In this document: piece after piece, positions 17,166-27,706 of the stretch | Layout of the letters: the number at the start of each line of letters is the position of its first letter | Numbering within the stretch: position 1 is the first letter of the stretch | Assembly (NCBI RefSeq): GCF_001437075.1 | Contig: NZ_JQBX01000001.1 | Location: forward strand, 1-64,000 | Source of the DNA: Pediococcus stilesii | Lineage (GTDB): Bacteria; Bacillota; Bacilli; Lactobacillales; Lactobacillaceae | Direction: 5' to 3' | DNA length: 64,000 nt | Translations under genes and position numbers: made by a program | The notes under the pieces: generated by a model | What the model saw: the letters and a program-made list of their open reading frames with translations, nothing else | The model's database searches: none | What the model was told of the DNA's origin: nothing

Positions 17166-18080
17166 CTAAAGTTTTTCGATCCAAGTCGCCGTGGCTCCGC
17201 CATCAATCAGATTTTGGCTAACCTGCTTGGCAGTTGATTCATCCGCCGTAAGTGCAATGATGCAACCACCTAAGCCACCACCGGTTAACTTACTGCCCAA
17301 TGCTCCGGAGGCATTAGCAATTTGAATCAGTTTTTCGACGGCAGGGTGACTAACACCTAATTGCCGTAAATTTTGATGAGCTTCATTCATGGCGGCTCCT
17401 AGACTTGAAACATCATTTTCGCGTAAGGCAGCAGCCGTTTGACTAGTCAATTTTCCCAAGTTTTTAATTAAAAGTCCACCATCCGTGCCAAATTGTATTT
17501 TATTTTTAACGATTTCCACGGCTTCACTGGTTTTTCCTTTAATTCCAGAATCCCCAATTACTAGGTATGCATTGACATTAATTGGCAATGCTTTGATTGT
17601 TCCGTCACGTTTGAACCAGATTGGGGTGTTAGAACTAGCGGTTGCTGAATCTAAGCCACTAGGATTTCCGTGAATAATTTTTTCTGAGATATCGACCATT
17701 TTTAACAATGTATTGCGACTTAATGGTCGATCAAAAAATGCAAACAAAGCACGGACTAATGCAACGGCGGTCGCTGCGGAAGAACCCATGCCTCTTTCAG
17801 AAGGTATCTCACTTTCAATAGTAATTAAAAGACCGGTATTCGGCTGACCGAGTACCGTTAATGTTTGTTTGATTAACGTTTTGATACCTAAAAGATTACT
17901 ATGAATATCCTCTAAGAAGCCGTTAAAATAGCGGCTTCTGATCTGAATACCGCCTTGAATATCCTGGATGGTTACTCCAGTTTTTATATTCGAAATGGGG
18001 AGGGCGATGGCTGGTTGATTATAAACAACGCTATGCTCGCCCATTAGAATAATTTTAGCATTACTTGTTTTATAGATCAC
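17166..18080 (-). CDS. mvk: mevalonate kinase
   Basis: A GHMP kinase of about 304 residues. KIILMGEHSVVYNQPAIALP, the ATP loop PSERGMGSSAATAVALVRA, and SKLTGGGLGGCIIAL are the three family motifs. The frame extends to 18248 with a hydrophobic stretch that lies upstream of the ribosome site AGGAG, so it is not coding. A GTG at 18080 (VIYKTSNAK) is the best start, although its spacing to AGGAG is long. First gene of the mevalonate unit; its promoter must lie in the 120 bases shared with divergent dinG. Confidence 0.93.
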   Translation of the reverse strand: MIYKTSNAKIILMGEHSVVYNQPAIALPISNIKTGVTIQDIQGGIQIRSRYFNGFLEDIHSNLLGIKTLIKQTLTVLGQPNTGLLITIESEIPSERGMGSSAATAVALVRALFAFFDRPLSRNTLLKMVDISEKIIHGNPSGLDSATASSNTPIWFKRDGTIKALPINVNAYLVIGDSGIKGKTSEAVEIVKNKIQFGTDGGLLIKNLGKLTSQTAAALRENDVSSLGAAMNEAHQNLRQLGVSHPAVEKLIQIANASGALGSKLTGGGLGGCIIALTADESTAKQVSQNLIDGGATATWIEKL

Positions 18081-18201
18081 TTTTACAACGCAACTCCTTT
18101 TTGTCCAAAGTAAATGATACCCTAAATGCAACGATTGTTCTATGTAGAGATGGTAAACATTTGGTAAAATTAAGATGTAGAGTAAAAGTGGAGATATAAA
18201 A

Positions 18202-20994
18202 ATGAAGAAATTAAGGTACGCCGTTGTTGATTTAGAAACAACTGGCACGAATTATCAAGGCGAAAATCGAATCATCCAGATTGGCTGTGCTTTTGTGGAG
18301 AATGGAGAAGTTGTTGATACTTTCCAAAGTAAAGTCAATCCGCAACAGCCGATCCCAGACGCCATTACCAAACTAACGGGCATTAGCGATGACGATGTAA
18401 AAAACGCTCCTAAATTTAGCGATATTGCGGGAGAAGTTTATGCTCGTTTAGCGAATACCGTCTTTGTTGCGCATAACGTGGATTTTGACTTTCCTTTCTT
18501 AAATCAGGAATTAATCCGAAGTGGTTATCCAGAATTGGAGCTCAAAGCGGTCGATACGGTCTCACTTAGTCAAATTATCTTTCCGTATGCCAAGGGATAT
18601 CGTCTAAGAGACTTAACCAGATACTTAAACATCGAACATCTGGATCCACATTCAGCCGACAGTGATGCGATTGCTACTGGACATCTTTTAATTCAAATTC
18701 AAGAACGTTTGCGAGTTTTGCCGATTGTGACTTTAGAGCGGCTAACTAATTTGGGACATGATTTACCGCGCTCGACGGGGATGCTTTTTGATTTGGCACT
18801 GGAAGATAATAAAGAACATCCACAGTCATTAAATCCAAATTTAACGGTCGTCAACGGCATTGCGCTGAGAAAAATGGCAGGAATTCAAACGGGCCTTCAA
18901 TCTGACCGTGAGAAAGAACGCTATCCGCATTCCAAAAAAGACAAGGTTAAGTTATACGATAAGAAGCTAGAATGGCGTAAAACTCAAGCGTCACTGATGA
19001 ATTACGTTTACCAGCAATTTACGGAAGATGACGCCCGGTCAAGCATTGTCATTGAGGCACCCACGGGAATGGGGAAAACACTTGGTTATCTTTTACCTCT
19101 GAGTTACATTGCCAGAGATCAAAAGCGCCAGGTGGTGATTAGCGTACCGACCACAATTTTGCAGTCGCAGGTCGTAGCCGTCGGAGAACAACAGTTGAAC
19201 GCCATTTTAAAAACGCCTGTCCAATTTGCAATTTTAAAGGGGAGCAACAATTATCTTAGTTTAGACTTATTTTTAAAACAGCTTGAGTCGAGAAACTTGA
19301 GTAAGGAGTCTCGGCTGTTAGCCATGAAAATTCTAGTTTGGTTAACCCAAACGACCAACGGCGACCTAGATGAAATTAATCATCACATAGGTTTTTCGAA
19401 CTTTATTGATCATGTGCGGCATCCAGGTGGGACAAGTCTCAATGAGCAGTCCGCTTTCTTTAAAAATGATTTCTACCGACAGGCACAAAAACGACTTAAA
19501 TTTGCCGATTTTATCGTTACTAACCATATCTATTTGGCCCACCATAGTGAGAAAATTGCTAATCAGGATCACCATCCGCTGCTTGTGATTGATGAGGCGC
19601 AACATTTCATTAAAGACCTAACGAGTACCAATCAAAAATACATTGATCTAAATGACTTGATGATGGAGACCCACCGCTTGGTTAGTCATTTGATAATGAA
19701 TCGATATCATAATTTGATTCAGGCGGTTGAACATCATCCGCTGGCGGCCTTTCATATTCGTCGATTCGCCAATAGCCTTGAAAAAATAAATACAGTAATT
19801 ACTAAGGTTCAGCAACGCCTCTTTGACCAGTTTGTTGTAAAAAATCAACAACGCCTAGTCCCTAATCAGCCTGGCGAAATTGCAATTGATAATGTGGTTA
19901 TTGAACAACTAGCCCAAGATCAGTTTCACCAGATTACGCAAGAATTGGCTAATACTTTTATTGAGATGGATACTTTAGATCGCTACTTTAAAAATCGAGA
20001 TTTGGGGGATGCGGTGAAAGATAATTGGGCGCAGATTAAGGCTTATCAGAGTAATTTAACGAAGTTTTATGATGCGTTACGTCAAATAAATGATCATCAT
20101 GATAAAAATATTTATTGGATTACGGTTGGCCCTAATCATGATGCCGGTAGCATTCGAATTGGAAGGGGAATTGTTAATACCAACGAGTTTTATGAATCGA
20201 AACTTGTCGCTTTTTATGAAAAAATTCTGTTAATTGGCGGGACACTCTTTGTTGGCCATAATCGTAGCTACTTTTTAGATCAATACGGCTTAAACAAATC
20301 AGATGCCATTGTTCGTTCGTTTAATACTGGAGTAAACTTTGAGAAACAACTTGATTTTGAGATTTTAGAAACGCAATTCACTTTGAATAGCGGTGTCGGC
20401 AATAAAGAATACGAAGAATTTCTGGCTAAAAATATTATGCAACTAACGGACGGTATTAACCGGCAAACGTTGGTCCTCTTTAATTCGCTAGAAACCATCA
20501 AAAACGTTTATAGTATCTTACGCCAATCGAATTATCCGAATACCAGAAGGGTGCTGGCGCAAGGAATTCATGGATCCAAAGCCAAGATTATTCGTGAATT
20601 TAATGATGAAGAAAATGCTATTCTACTTGGGGCAGCTTCTTTTTGGGAGGGAGTTGATTTTCCAGGAGACCGTTTGGAGTATTTGATCGTAACAAGACTG
20701 CCATTTCGTTCGCCGGATGATAAATTAGTTCAATTTGCTGCTAAGAAACAACCCGATGTTTTCCGCCATTTTATGCTTCCGGATGCTTTGCTAACTTTCA
20801 AGCAGGGTCTAGGACGCGTTATTCGAAATAGTGATGATTCAGGCGCAGTAGTAATGTTAGACAATCGGATTTTACTGCGAAAGTATGGTAAACAATTTAT
20901 TGGACAGTTACCAAATGGGGTGCAGGCTAATTCGGGTAATCTGGAGACGGTCCGAAAAAGAATTGACAATTTCTTTAACAATCGGCAAGAATAG
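18202..20994 (+). CDS. dinG: DinG-family exonuclease/helicase
   Basis: 930 residues. An N-terminal DEDD exonuclease domain of the DnaQ type (VVDLETTG at 9-16, VAHNVDFDFPFL near 94) is fused to a superfamily 2 helicase module: APTGMGKTLGYLLP near 284, VIDEAQH near 463 in place of DEAH, and GAASFWEGVDFPGD near 812. No iron-sulfur cysteine cluster is visible, as in Gram-positive DinG, which acts as a 3'-5' exonuclease. ATG with GGAG upstream. It heads the plus-strand run dinG-ypmB-asnS-dnaD, the order known from Bacillus minus aspB. Confidence 0.95.
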   Translation: MKKLRYAVVDLETTGTNYQGENRIIQIGCAFVENGEVVDTFQSKVNPQQPIPDAITKLTGISDDDVKNAPKFSDIAGEVYARLANTVFVAHNVDFDFPFLNQELIRSGYPELELKAVDTVSLSQIIFPYAKGYRLRDLTRYLNIEHLDPHSADSDAIATGHLLIQIQERLRVLPIVTLERLTNLGHDLPRSTGMLFDLALEDNKEHPQSLNPNLTVVNGIALRKMAGIQTGLQSDREKERYPHSKKDKVKLYDKKLEWRKTQASLMNYVYQQFTEDDARSSIVIEAPTGMGKTLGYLLPLSYIARDQKRQVVISVPTTILQSQVVAVGEQQLNAILKTPVQFAILKGSNNYLSLDLFLKQLESRNLSKESRLLAMKILVWLTQTTNGDLDEINHHIGFSNFIDHVRHPGGTSLNEQSAFFKNDFYRQAQKRLKFADFIVTNHIYLAHHSEKIANQDHHPLLVIDEAQHFIKDLTSTNQKYIDLNDLMMETHRLVSHLIMNRYHNLIQAVEHHPLAAFHIRRFANSLEKINTVITKVQQRLFDQFVVKNQQRLVPNQPGEIAIDNVVIEQLAQDQFHQITQELANTFIEMDTLDRYFKNRDLGDAVKDNWAQIKAYQSNLTKFYDALRQINDHHDKNIYWITVGPNHDAGSIRIGRGIVNTNEFYESKLVAFYEKILLIGGTLFVGHNRSYFLDQYGLNKSDAIVRSFNTGVNFEKQLDFEILETQFTLNSGVGNKEYEEFLAKNIMQLTDGINRQTLVLFNSLETIKNVYSILRQSNYPNTRRVLAQGIHGSKAKIIREFNDEENAILLGAASFWEGVDFPGDRLEYLIVTRLPFRSPDDKLVQFAAKKQPDVFRHFMLPDALLTFKQGLGRVIRNSDDSGAVVMLDNRILLRKYGKQFIGQLPNGVQANSGNLETVRKRIDNFFNNRQE

Positions 20995-21057
20995 CTTTCT
21001 TTAATGTTGACTTTTGATATATAATCATTTTGTTGACGTTATATTGAGGGGTTATCT

Positions 21058-21549
21058 ATGACAGAGAAAAAAAATAAGCATCCATTTCTGCTAATTATCT
21101 GTATTGGGTTAGCCATTATTATTGGATCGTTGATGATTATTGTTAACGAAATCAATCGGCCAATTCGACATGATAATCAAGTCGCAACGGAAATTGCTAA
21201 GAAAAAGACCAATTTAAAAAATATTGATCGGGTGACTCGCTTTGTGTATAACGAAGTTGGGTACACTGTTTCTGGAACGAGTGCGGATGGAACGAGCCTT
21301 TTTGTTGTAATCACGAACGATGGGAAACAAGTGACCGTCTACAACCAGAATTCAGGAATTGATGAGCAAAAAGCGATTAGTTCAATTGAAAAGAGTTCAA
21401 ATCTAAAGAAGATTACTTCGAGTAGATTTGGTATTATTAAAGATAAACCAGTTTGGATAATTTCTTATCTTGATCAGAAAGACAATTTAGTGATCAAAAC
21501 GATTGATTTTAAGACAGGGAAGGAAATTAAATCCATAACTACATATTAG
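21058..21549 (+). CDS. ypmB: YpmB-like membrane-anchored protein (DUF5590/PepSY-like)
   Basis: 163 residues. A short cytosolic start (MTEKKNKHP), one transmembrane helix at about 10-30, then an extracytoplasmic domain of two PepSY-like units ([22 protein letters not shown] and [16 protein letters not shown]). Its place between dinG and asnS matches ypmB in related Firmicutes. Function is unknown. ATG with GAGGGG six bases upstream. Confidence 0.85.
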   Translation: MTEKKNKHPFLLIICIGLAIIIGSLMIIVNEINRPIRHDNQVATEIAKKKTNLKNIDRVTRFVYNEVGYTVSGTSADGTSLFVVITNDGKQVTVYNQNSGIDEQKAISSIEKSSNLKKITSSRFGIIKDKPVWIISYLDQKDNLVIKTIDFKTGKEIKSITTY

Positions 21550-21560
21550 GAGTGAAGATT

Positions 21561-22862
21561 GTGAAGAGAATTAGTATTATTGACGCTAAGGATTACGTCG
21601 ATCAAGAAGTTGAAATTGGGGTTTGGCTGACTGACAAGCGTTCAAGTGGTAAGATTGCTTTCTTACAGCTTAGGGATGGAACGGCTTTTTTCCAAGGAGT
21701 CGTTTTGAAAAATCAGATCGGTGAAGAGAAATTTACGGAAATTAAGCATCTACGTCAAGAAACTAGTATGGTGATTACGGGAACGATTCATGAAGATGCA
21801 CGTTCGCACTTTGGATACGAAATTGAAGTTTCTAGTCTAGAAGTCATTGGCGATAGCAATGATTATCCTATTACGCCTAAGGAACACGGTGTTGACTTTT
21901 TACTTGACCACCGTCACTTATGGCTTCGTTCTAAAAAGCCGCACGCAATGATGGTGATTCGAAATGAAATCATTCGAGCAACTTATGAATTCTTCAATCA
22001 AGAGGGCTTCATTAAAATTGATGCACCAATTTTGACAGGTAGTGCTCCAGAAGGAACGACTGAGCTTTTCAAGACCGAATATTTTGATAAAGAAGCATAC
22101 TTATCGCAAAGTGGACAGCTTTATGAAGAAGCAGGGGCAATGGCCTTTGGAAAAGTTTTCTCATTTGGTCCAACCTTCCGTGCTGAAAAATCTAAAACAA
22201 GACGGCATTTAATTGAGTTTTGGATGATTGAACCGGAAATGGCTTTTATGCACCAAGAAGAGAGTTTAGAAGTTCAAGAACGTTACGTTGCTTATCTGGT
22301 ACAAAGTGTATTAGATCACTGTGAGTATGAACTATCATTGCTTGGACGCGATCCTGAGGTTTTAAAGAAATATACAAAATTGCCTTATCCTAGAATCTCA
22401 TATGACAAAGCTATCGAAATGCTACAGGAATCTGGTCAGTTCCCAGACGTAAAGTGGGGCGATGATTTTGGCTCACCTGAGGAAACTTTCTTAGCAGAGC
22501 AGTTTGAACAACCGGTATTTGTGTTAAATTACCCTAAGGCAATTAAACCGTTCTACATGAAGCCACATCCAACTCGCGAGGACGTTTATATTTGTGCTGA
22601 TTTACTGGCACCTGAAGGCTATGGTGAAATCATTGGTGGTTCAGAGCGTGAAACGGACTATGACAAACTCCTGGCAAAAATTGAGGAAGCTGGCCTAAGT
22701 CGCGAAGCTTATGATTGGTACCTTGATTTACGTAAGTACGGTTCAGTGCCACATTCTGGTTTCGGTTTAGGACTAGAACGGGCCATTACATGGATTACAG
22801 GTGAGGACCACATTCGAGAAGCAATTCCATTCCCACGCTTACTTAATCGATTAAACCCATAA
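21561..22862 (+). CDS. asnS: asparaginyl-tRNA synthetase
   Basis: 433 residues. An N-terminal OB-fold for the anticodon ([25 protein letters not shown] is within it) is followed by a class II catalytic core: [34 protein letters not shown] (motif 2) and [15 protein letters not shown] (motif 3). AsnRS rather than AspRS is indicated by length and by the absence of the large bacterial AspRS insertion. The frame opens at a GTG at 21552, but AGGAG lies too near it; the GTG at 21561 has correct spacing. It begins 11 bases after ypmB. Confidence 0.95.
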   Translation: MKRISIIDAKDYVDQEVEIGVWLTDKRSSGKIAFLQLRDGTAFFQGVVLKNQIGEEKFTEIKHLRQETSMVITGTIHEDARSHFGYEIEVSSLEVIGDSNDYPITPKEHGVDFLLDHRHLWLRSKKPHAMMVIRNEIIRATYEFFNQEGFIKIDAPILTGSAPEGTTELFKTEYFDKEAYLSQSGQLYEEAGAMAFGKVFSFGPTFRAEKSKTRRHLIEFWMIEPEMAFMHQEESLEVQERYVAYLVQSVLDHCEYELSLLGRDPEVLKKYTKLPYPRISYDKAIEMLQESGQFPDVKWGDDFGSPEETFLAEQFEQPVFVLNYPKAIKPFYMKPHPTREDVYICADLLAPEGYGEIIGGSERETDYDKLLAKIEEAGLSREAYDWYLDLRKYGSVPHSGFGLGLERAITWITGEDHIREAIPFPRLLNRLNP

Positions 22863-22878
22863 TTAATAGGAGGTTCAA

Positions 22879-23574
22879 ATGCAAAATTTACTTCTGAATC
22901 TTTTAAAGGATGGGAGTATCAGCATTGCTAACTTTTTATTAGATAACTATTCAAAACTCGGCATGACAAATGACGAGTTTTTACTTTATCTACAAATTAA
23001 AAAGGAACAGTCTCGCGGAAATAGTTTCCCGCAGATGGATAAGCTTGCTGAGAGTCTTGGTATGACGAGCCAAACCCTTTATTCAACGATTCAAGCATTA
23101 CAAGATAAAAAGATTTTAGAAATTAATCAAAAAAAAGACAGTCGGGGACAATTGACTGACTTCTATGATTTCGATTTATTTTATCAAAAATTAATCGCCC
23201 TATTTGACGACGCGGTAGAACAGACTGAAAAAGACACCACTGAAAGTGCTGAAAACAGTATTTACGATCAAATTCAAATTGAGTTTGGCCGACCGTTGTC
23301 ACCAATCGAGTTAGAAACAATTTCGCAATGGATTGATAATGATCATTTTGATCCGGATATTATTCGTCTAGCTCTAAAAGAGGCTGTTTTAAATCAAGCG
23401 TACAATTTAAAATATATGGACCGCATTTTATTAAATTGGCAACAGCGGAATCTATCAACCGTCCAGCAAATTGAAAATAGTACGTTAAAACGGCCAGTTT
23501 CCAACGTCAAACAGGATTCTAAAAATAAAACACTTAAAAAAATTCCAATCATCAAGTTAACTAAAAAAGATTAG
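22879..23574 (+). CDS. dnaD: DnaD-like replication initiation protein
   Basis: 231 residues. The N-terminal winged helix (NDEFLLYLQIKKEQ, FPQMDKLAESLGMTSQTLYS) and the C-terminal DnaD_2 domain (FGRPLSPIELETISQWIDND, then LALKEAVLNQAYNLKYMDRIL) are both present, with a Lys-rich tail. DnaD helps load the replicative helicase at oriC and at restart sites. ATG with AGGAGG upstream, 16 bases after asnS. The nth gene usually found downstream is missing here. Confidence 0.94.
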   Translation: MQNLLLNLLKDGSISIANFLLDNYSKLGMTNDEFLLYLQIKKEQSRGNSFPQMDKLAESLGMTSQTLYSTIQALQDKKILEINQKKDSRGQLTDFYDFDLFYQKLIALFDDAVEQTEKDTTESAENSIYDQIQIEFGRPLSPIELETISQWIDNDHFDPDIIRLALKEAVLNQAYNLKYMDRILLNWQQRNLSTVQQIENSTLKRPVSNVKQDSKNKTLKKIPIIKLTKKD

Positions 23575-23578
23575 TATT

Positions 23579-23616
23579 AAAAAACACCTCCAGCCGCTAT
23601 AGCTGGAGGTGTTTTC
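23579..23616. terminator. bidirectional terminator between dnaD and pbp1A
   Basis: AAAACACCTCCAGC at 23581-23594 pairs perfectly with GCTGGAGGTGTTTT at 23601-23614. It directly touches the pbp1A stop codon and serves both convergent genes. Confidence 0.9.
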
Positions 23617-25926
23617 TTATTGCTGAGTATTGTTAGAACCAGATGTTGTTGCTGTCCCTGCGTCGGAGGAGGAAGGGGTCGCTTGTGAATTACCATTTGA
23701 ACTAGAAGGAGCAGTGGAACTACTACTTGATTCAAAACTGGATGATGACGCCGTGCTCGATTCAAAACTCGATGAACTACTGAAACTTCGACTAGAGCTA
23801 GAAGAACGTGATGATCTTCGGTCCGACGATGATGATTTATCAGATGAAGATGTGCTTCGATTATTGGCCGCATCTTCATCACTAGTCCCGGAATCATCAT
23901 AATCTTCACCAATTTGGTAGTATTCATTATCGCCTTTTTTACCAACGCTTGATGGCATTGTCCAATCAGCATTAGAAGAATACTGCGACATGTAGTAAAT
24001 CATGTACTTCCAGAAGTACTGAGCAATATCAGTTTGTTCTTGCGTCAGGTATCCAGTAGCCGAATTAGGGTGGTCATATCCGGTCCAGACGGCCAAGGAG
24101 TAGTCCTTGGTATAACCGGACATCCATGAATCACTCGATGCGGTACTTGGGATATCGTATTCATTAGAAACCTTATCTGAGTAGGCAACAGTCCCAGTTT
24201 TGGTTGCCATATTTAAGCCTGGAATATTCGCTGCTGTACCTGATCCATTACTGTCAGTCGTAACACCTTTAAGAATGGAGGTCATCAGGAACGCGGTTGC
24301 CTTTGTCATTACGCGAGTGCCTTTTGTCTTGTAACTATAGGTTTTTCCACCATTAGTTTCGACTTTATTTACATAAGTTGGTTTATGATAAATACCGTCG
24401 TTGGCAAATGCTGCATATGCTGCAGCTTCCTGAAGGGTTGAAATGTAAAGACCGATACCATTGTTAAGATTGTACCCATCTTTGCTGGTAATTCCCAATC
24501 CCTCTAGGAAAGTAGTCGCTTTTGAAATACCAACGTCTTGCAAAGTCCGAACAGCCGGAACGTTTCGCGATTGAATTAATGCGTCACGAACCGTCATTGT
24601 TCCTTTAAACTTATGATCAAAATCGTACAGTTTTGTGTCCGTTCCTGGATAGGTGAAAGCAATATCTTTAACCTTCCGATAGGTGGGCCACTTAAGATAT
24701 TCAAAAGCGGGACCATAATCCATTAACGGTTTAGCCGTTGAACCGGAACTACGATCAGTTTGAACGGCCCGATTTAATCCGTAAGTTACGTCGCCAGTTT
24801 TTCGGCCACCAAGCATGGCTACGACATTTCCGTTGGAATTATCCACCATTGTCGCTCCGATTTGAAGGTTATCATCAGTAAACTGAACGGTTTGTCCATC
24901 ATTAGCTAGATTATAAAGCTTTTTCTGTGCCGCATAATCCATGTTGGTATAAACCTTCAGGCCACCTTTGCTAGTATCAAATCCCTTATCAGAAAGGTCT
25001 TGTAGCACTTGTTTAATGTACGGATCAATAATTTTGTTTTTAGTTGGTGAATTAGTAGTTGTTCCGTGTGTCTCAGAAAGTCCAGATTCGACGCTCTCTT
25101 TTTGGGCCTTTGCCGCTTCAGATGAAGAAATGATCTTATTATCGACCATGGCCTGAAGAACGGTATCTCGACGAGACTTAGCGTACTTCGGATTTTTAAT
25201 TGGGTCGTAATTAGTAGGGGATTGTGGCATCCCAGCAAGTAATGCTAATTGGGCAAGATCCAATTTGTCTAACGATTTGCCAAAGTAATACTCGGCCGCC
25301 GTTTGCATCCCGTAAACGCCATTTCCCATGTAAACTTTATTAATATAAAATTCAAGGATCTGATCCTTACTATATTGTTTATCAACCTTTAGGGCTAGCC
25401 AAGCTTCCTGGGCCTTAACTCGCAACGTCCGATCAGAAGCGTCGGTTGAAAAGACAGATAGCTTTACTAATTGTTGTGTTAAAGTACTTGCACCTTGTAA
25501 CCCTAAAGATGAACCAGTGAAGTTTGCAAATGTAGCACCGACAATTCGAATGGGGTCAATCCCGTTATTTTTGTAAAAGCGCCGGTCTTCAATCGAGACA
25601 ATCGCATTTTTTAAGGTCTTTGGAATCTTGTCCTTTTTTACATAGTCTCGATTTTGTGATCCTAAACGAGTTAGAACTTTACCATCTTTGTCATAGATCA
25701 CCGTCGCATTATCGCTTGAAAGTTGAGCCTCCGTTATTTTAGGGGAACTTTGAGCATAATACATGAATAGGCCACCGCCAAAAACAATCATTGCCACAAA
25801 CAGGGCAATTCCGGCCAACAAGATTTTCTTTAATAGAGAAAACTTTTTCTTTTTGGGGGACTTGTCCATTTGCGAATGTTGTGTTCTTCGCATGGGTCTA
25901 TCTTGGTTCTGATTTCTGTTATCCAT
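23617..25926 (-). CDS. pbp1A: class A penicillin-binding protein 1A
   Basis: 769 residues. A cytosolic Lys-rich start is followed by a transmembrane anchor (about 33-55), the GT51 glycosyltransferase (VSIEDRRFYKNNGIDPIR, GASTLTQQLVK) and the transpeptidase, with SxxK in GSTAKPL, SxN in SRNVP and KTG in KTGTVAYS. It polymerises and cross-links peptidoglycan. The last about 90 residues are almost all Ser with Asp, Arg and Thr, a low-complexity extracellular tail. ATG with AAGGAG upstream. It pairs with recU as in Bacillus, 31 bases downstream of it. Confidence 0.96.
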   Translation of the reverse strand: MDNRNQNQDRPMRRTQHSQMDKSPKKKKFSLLKKILLAGIALFVAMIVFGGGLFMYYAQSSPKITEAQLSSDNATVIYDKDGKVLTRLGSQNRDYVKKDKIPKTLKNAIVSIEDRRFYKNNGIDPIRIVGATFANFTGSSLGLQGASTLTQQLVKLSVFSTDASDRTLRVKAQEAWLALKVDKQYSKDQILEFYINKVYMGNGVYGMQTAAEYYFGKSLDKLDLAQLALLAGMPQSPTNYDPIKNPKYAKSRRDTVLQAMVDNKIISSSEAAKAQKESVESGLSETHGTTTNSPTKNKIIDPYIKQVLQDLSDKGFDTSKGGLKVYTNMDYAAQKKLYNLANDGQTVQFTDDNLQIGATMVDNSNGNVVAMLGGRKTGDVTYGLNRAVQTDRSSGSTAKPLMDYGPAFEYLKWPTYRKVKDIAFTYPGTDTKLYDFDHKFKGTMTVRDALIQSRNVPAVRTLQDVGISKATTFLEGLGITSKDGYNLNNGIGLYISTLQEAAAYAAFANDGIYHKPTYVNKVETNGGKTYSYKTKGTRVMTKATAFLMTSILKGVTTDSNGSGTAANIPGLNMATKTGTVAYSDKVSNEYDIPSTASSDSWMSGYTKDYSLAVWTGYDHPNSATGYLTQEQTDIAQYFWKYMIYYMSQYSSNADWTMPSSVGKKGDNEYYQIGEDYDDSGTSDEDAANNRSTSSSDKSSSSDRRSSRSSSSSRSFSSSSSFESSTASSSSFESSSSSTAPSSSNGNSQATPSSSDAGTATTSGSNNTQQ

Positions 25927-25957
25927 AAATAATCTCCTTGTTTTTAGAAAATCGATT

Positions 25958-26563
25958 CTATAATTTTTTCATAATTTGATCCACAGCATCAAGATATGGA
26001 ATTAATGGATTAATATGATAATTAATTAGATATCCATTTTCTTCAAAAGTAGAAAGAGGAATCGATTTTCGACCACCCGTTTCCTTGTTATCCCAAAAAT
26101 GGAAAAGATCTTCTGCCTTTAATAGGAATATCTTATCCAATTTTACAAATTTTACAATTGTAAAGCAAATACCACCGGCATTTTGGCATTGTTTCATATG
26201 ATTAATCTGATGCTCATGAAAATTACTTAGTGGAAACGATGTAGTATTGGTGGTTTCCTTAGCATCAAAATCAATGTACTTCCCCTTATAAACGCCGTTG
26301 TAATCGGTAGTTGAAGCTTTGCTGAAATATGCCTCTCGAATTGTTGCCGCACTCCGCTTAGGATAATCAACCTTCACAATTTGAATGGGGGTTGGTTTTT
26401 TATGAATTACTGCAATTGCATTTGAAAGATAATAGGTATTACTCGTATTAATTTCTTCTTCTAAAGACATTCCACGTTTTCCATAAACGGTCGCAGCATT
26501 GACTTTAGCATTGGATGCACTAGAATTATTAGCTGTAACTCCAGTTGGATAGTTAAATTTCAA
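25958..26563 (-). CDS. recU: Holliday junction resolvase RecU
   Basis: 201 residues. YGKRGMSLEEEINTSNTYYL at the N-terminus and the nuclease core GKYIDFDAKET (Asp, Glu, Lys) match RecU. FHEHQINHMKQCQNAGGICF follows, and the C-terminal PYLDAVDQIM is present. It resolves Holliday junctions and modulates RecA. The start is a TTG at 26563, 8 bases after GGGAGG. First gene of the recU-pbp1A unit. Confidence 0.95.
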   Translation of the reverse strand: MKFNYPTGVTANNSSASNAKVNAATVYGKRGMSLEEEINTSNTYYLSNAIAVIHKKPTPIQIVKVDYPKRSAATIREAYFSKASTTDYNGVYKGKYIDFDAKETTNTTSFPLSNFHEHQINHMKQCQNAGGICFTIVKFVKLDKIFLLKAEDLFHFWDNKETGGRKSIPLSTFEENGYLINYHINPLIPYLDAVDQIMKKL

Positions 26564-26717
26564 AGGTAATTCCTCCCTGTTGCTTTATTATACTATGGTA
26601 TTCAGCTTGATAGATTACAAAAAGTTTAAAAAGCATTTTATTTAAAGAATAAAAGTATAATCGGAAGCGAACTTTAATACAAATTAAAAAAATTATAAGA
26701 ATGAAATGAGATAAAAA

Positions 26718-27269
26718 ATGAGTAGAGTATGGTTAACTGGATATCGAAGTTATGAATTGTCCGTTTTTTCCGACACGGATCCAAAGCTGCAAATAATTAA
26801 AAGTGCAATCAAACGAAAGCTAGTTGAAAAAATCGAAACGGGAACCAGTTGGGTGATCTCTGGCCCACAGCTAGGCGTAGAACAATGGGGACTTGAAGTT
26901 GCCAATGAACTTCGAAAGGATTACCCAGAATTACAGACGGCATTGATGTTTCCATTCGCCGATTTTGGACAACAATGGGAAGAAGACAAGCTTGAAAAAT
27001 TAACGCAGCTAAAAAGCGCGGTTAATTTTACAGCCAATGTTAGCGAGGATTCGTATAAAAATCCGCAACAATTAAGAAATTACCAAACATTTATGCTAAA
27101 CCATACGGATGAGGCCATTTTAGTGTATGATGATGAGCATGAAGGAAAAACAAGTTTTGATTTAAAAGCAATCCAAAATTTTCAAGAAAAGAATTCATAT
27201 AATTTAGAAACGATTGATTTTTATGATTTAGAGGAAGAATCTAATTTATATGCAGAAAAGGACGAATAG
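26718..27269 (+). CDS. ypsA: YpsA-like protein (DUF1273, SLOG fold)
   Basis: 183 residues. MSRVWLTGYRSYELSVF, SGPQLGVEQWGLEVA and the late ILVYDDEHEGKTSFDL are characteristic of the YpsA family, which has a Rossmann-like nucleotide-binding fold. In Bacillus it influences cell division together with GpsB, and gpsB follows here. The ATG has only a weak TGAGAT site. Confidence 0.92.
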   Translation: MSRVWLTGYRSYELSVFSDTDPKLQIIKSAIKRKLVEKIETGTSWVISGPQLGVEQWGLEVANELRKDYPELQTALMFPFADFGQQWEEDKLEKLTQLKSAVNFTANVSEDSYKNPQQLRNYQTFMLNHTDEAILVYDDEHEGKTSFDLKAIQNFQEKNSYNLETIDFYDLEEESNLYAEKDE

Positions 27270-27273
27270 ACCT

Positions 27274-27301
27274 TTGAATTTTATGGAATCTTTGATACAA
27301 T
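27274..27301 (+). promoter_or_regulatory. putative promoter of gpsB
   Basis: TTGAAT at 27274-27279 and TACAAT at 27296-27301 are separated by 16 bases, about 45 bases before the gpsB ATG. Confidence 0.4.
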
Positions 27302-27344
27302 CAAGTATGATAATTTGAACAATAGCAATCGACGAGGTGCAACG

Positions 27345-27689
27345 ATGGATAACATTAACTTTACTCCAAAAGATATTTTACAAAAGGAATTCAAGCCAAA
27401 AATGCGTGGATATGATCCAGCAGACGTAGATACTTTTTTGGATTCAGTAATTAAAGACTACGAGAATTTCAACAAAGAAATTGAACGTATGAAAAATGAA
27501 AACGATCGTTTAACTGACAAGGTTGATGAACTCAACAAGCAAGCTTCAGTTGGCAGCACGGTTGAAGAATCATCAGCACCTGTTAGTGGTGCAACGAACG
27601 TAGATGTTTTGAAGCGCTTATCAAACCTTGAGCGTCGTGTGTTTGGGGCTCAATTAGAAGATAACGGTAACGATTCACACCGGATCTAA
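27345..27689 (+). CDS. gpsB: cell division regulator GpsB (DivIVA family)
   Basis: 114 residues from the ATG at 27345, preceded by GAGGTG; the frame start at 27315 has no site. The N-terminal DivIVA domain reads [20 protein letters not shown] then [15 protein letters not shown], followed by a coiled coil and a C-terminal [13 protein letters not shown] helix that trimerises. GpsB coordinates septal and side-wall synthesis, including class A PBPs such as the one encoded at 23617. Confidence 0.95.
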   Translation: MDNINFTPKDILQKEFKPKMRGYDPADVDTFLDSVIKDYENFNKEIERMKNENDRLTDKVDELNKQASVGSTVEESSAPVSGATNVDVLKRLSNLERRVFGAQLEDNGNDSHRI

Positions 27690-27706
27690 ATCAATTTAAT
27701 AATATT

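Noticed and set aside
23577-23972. Frames opposite or overlapping the Ser-rich tail of PBP1A
   Set aside because: They arise from the repeated serine codons and have no ribosome site or domain.
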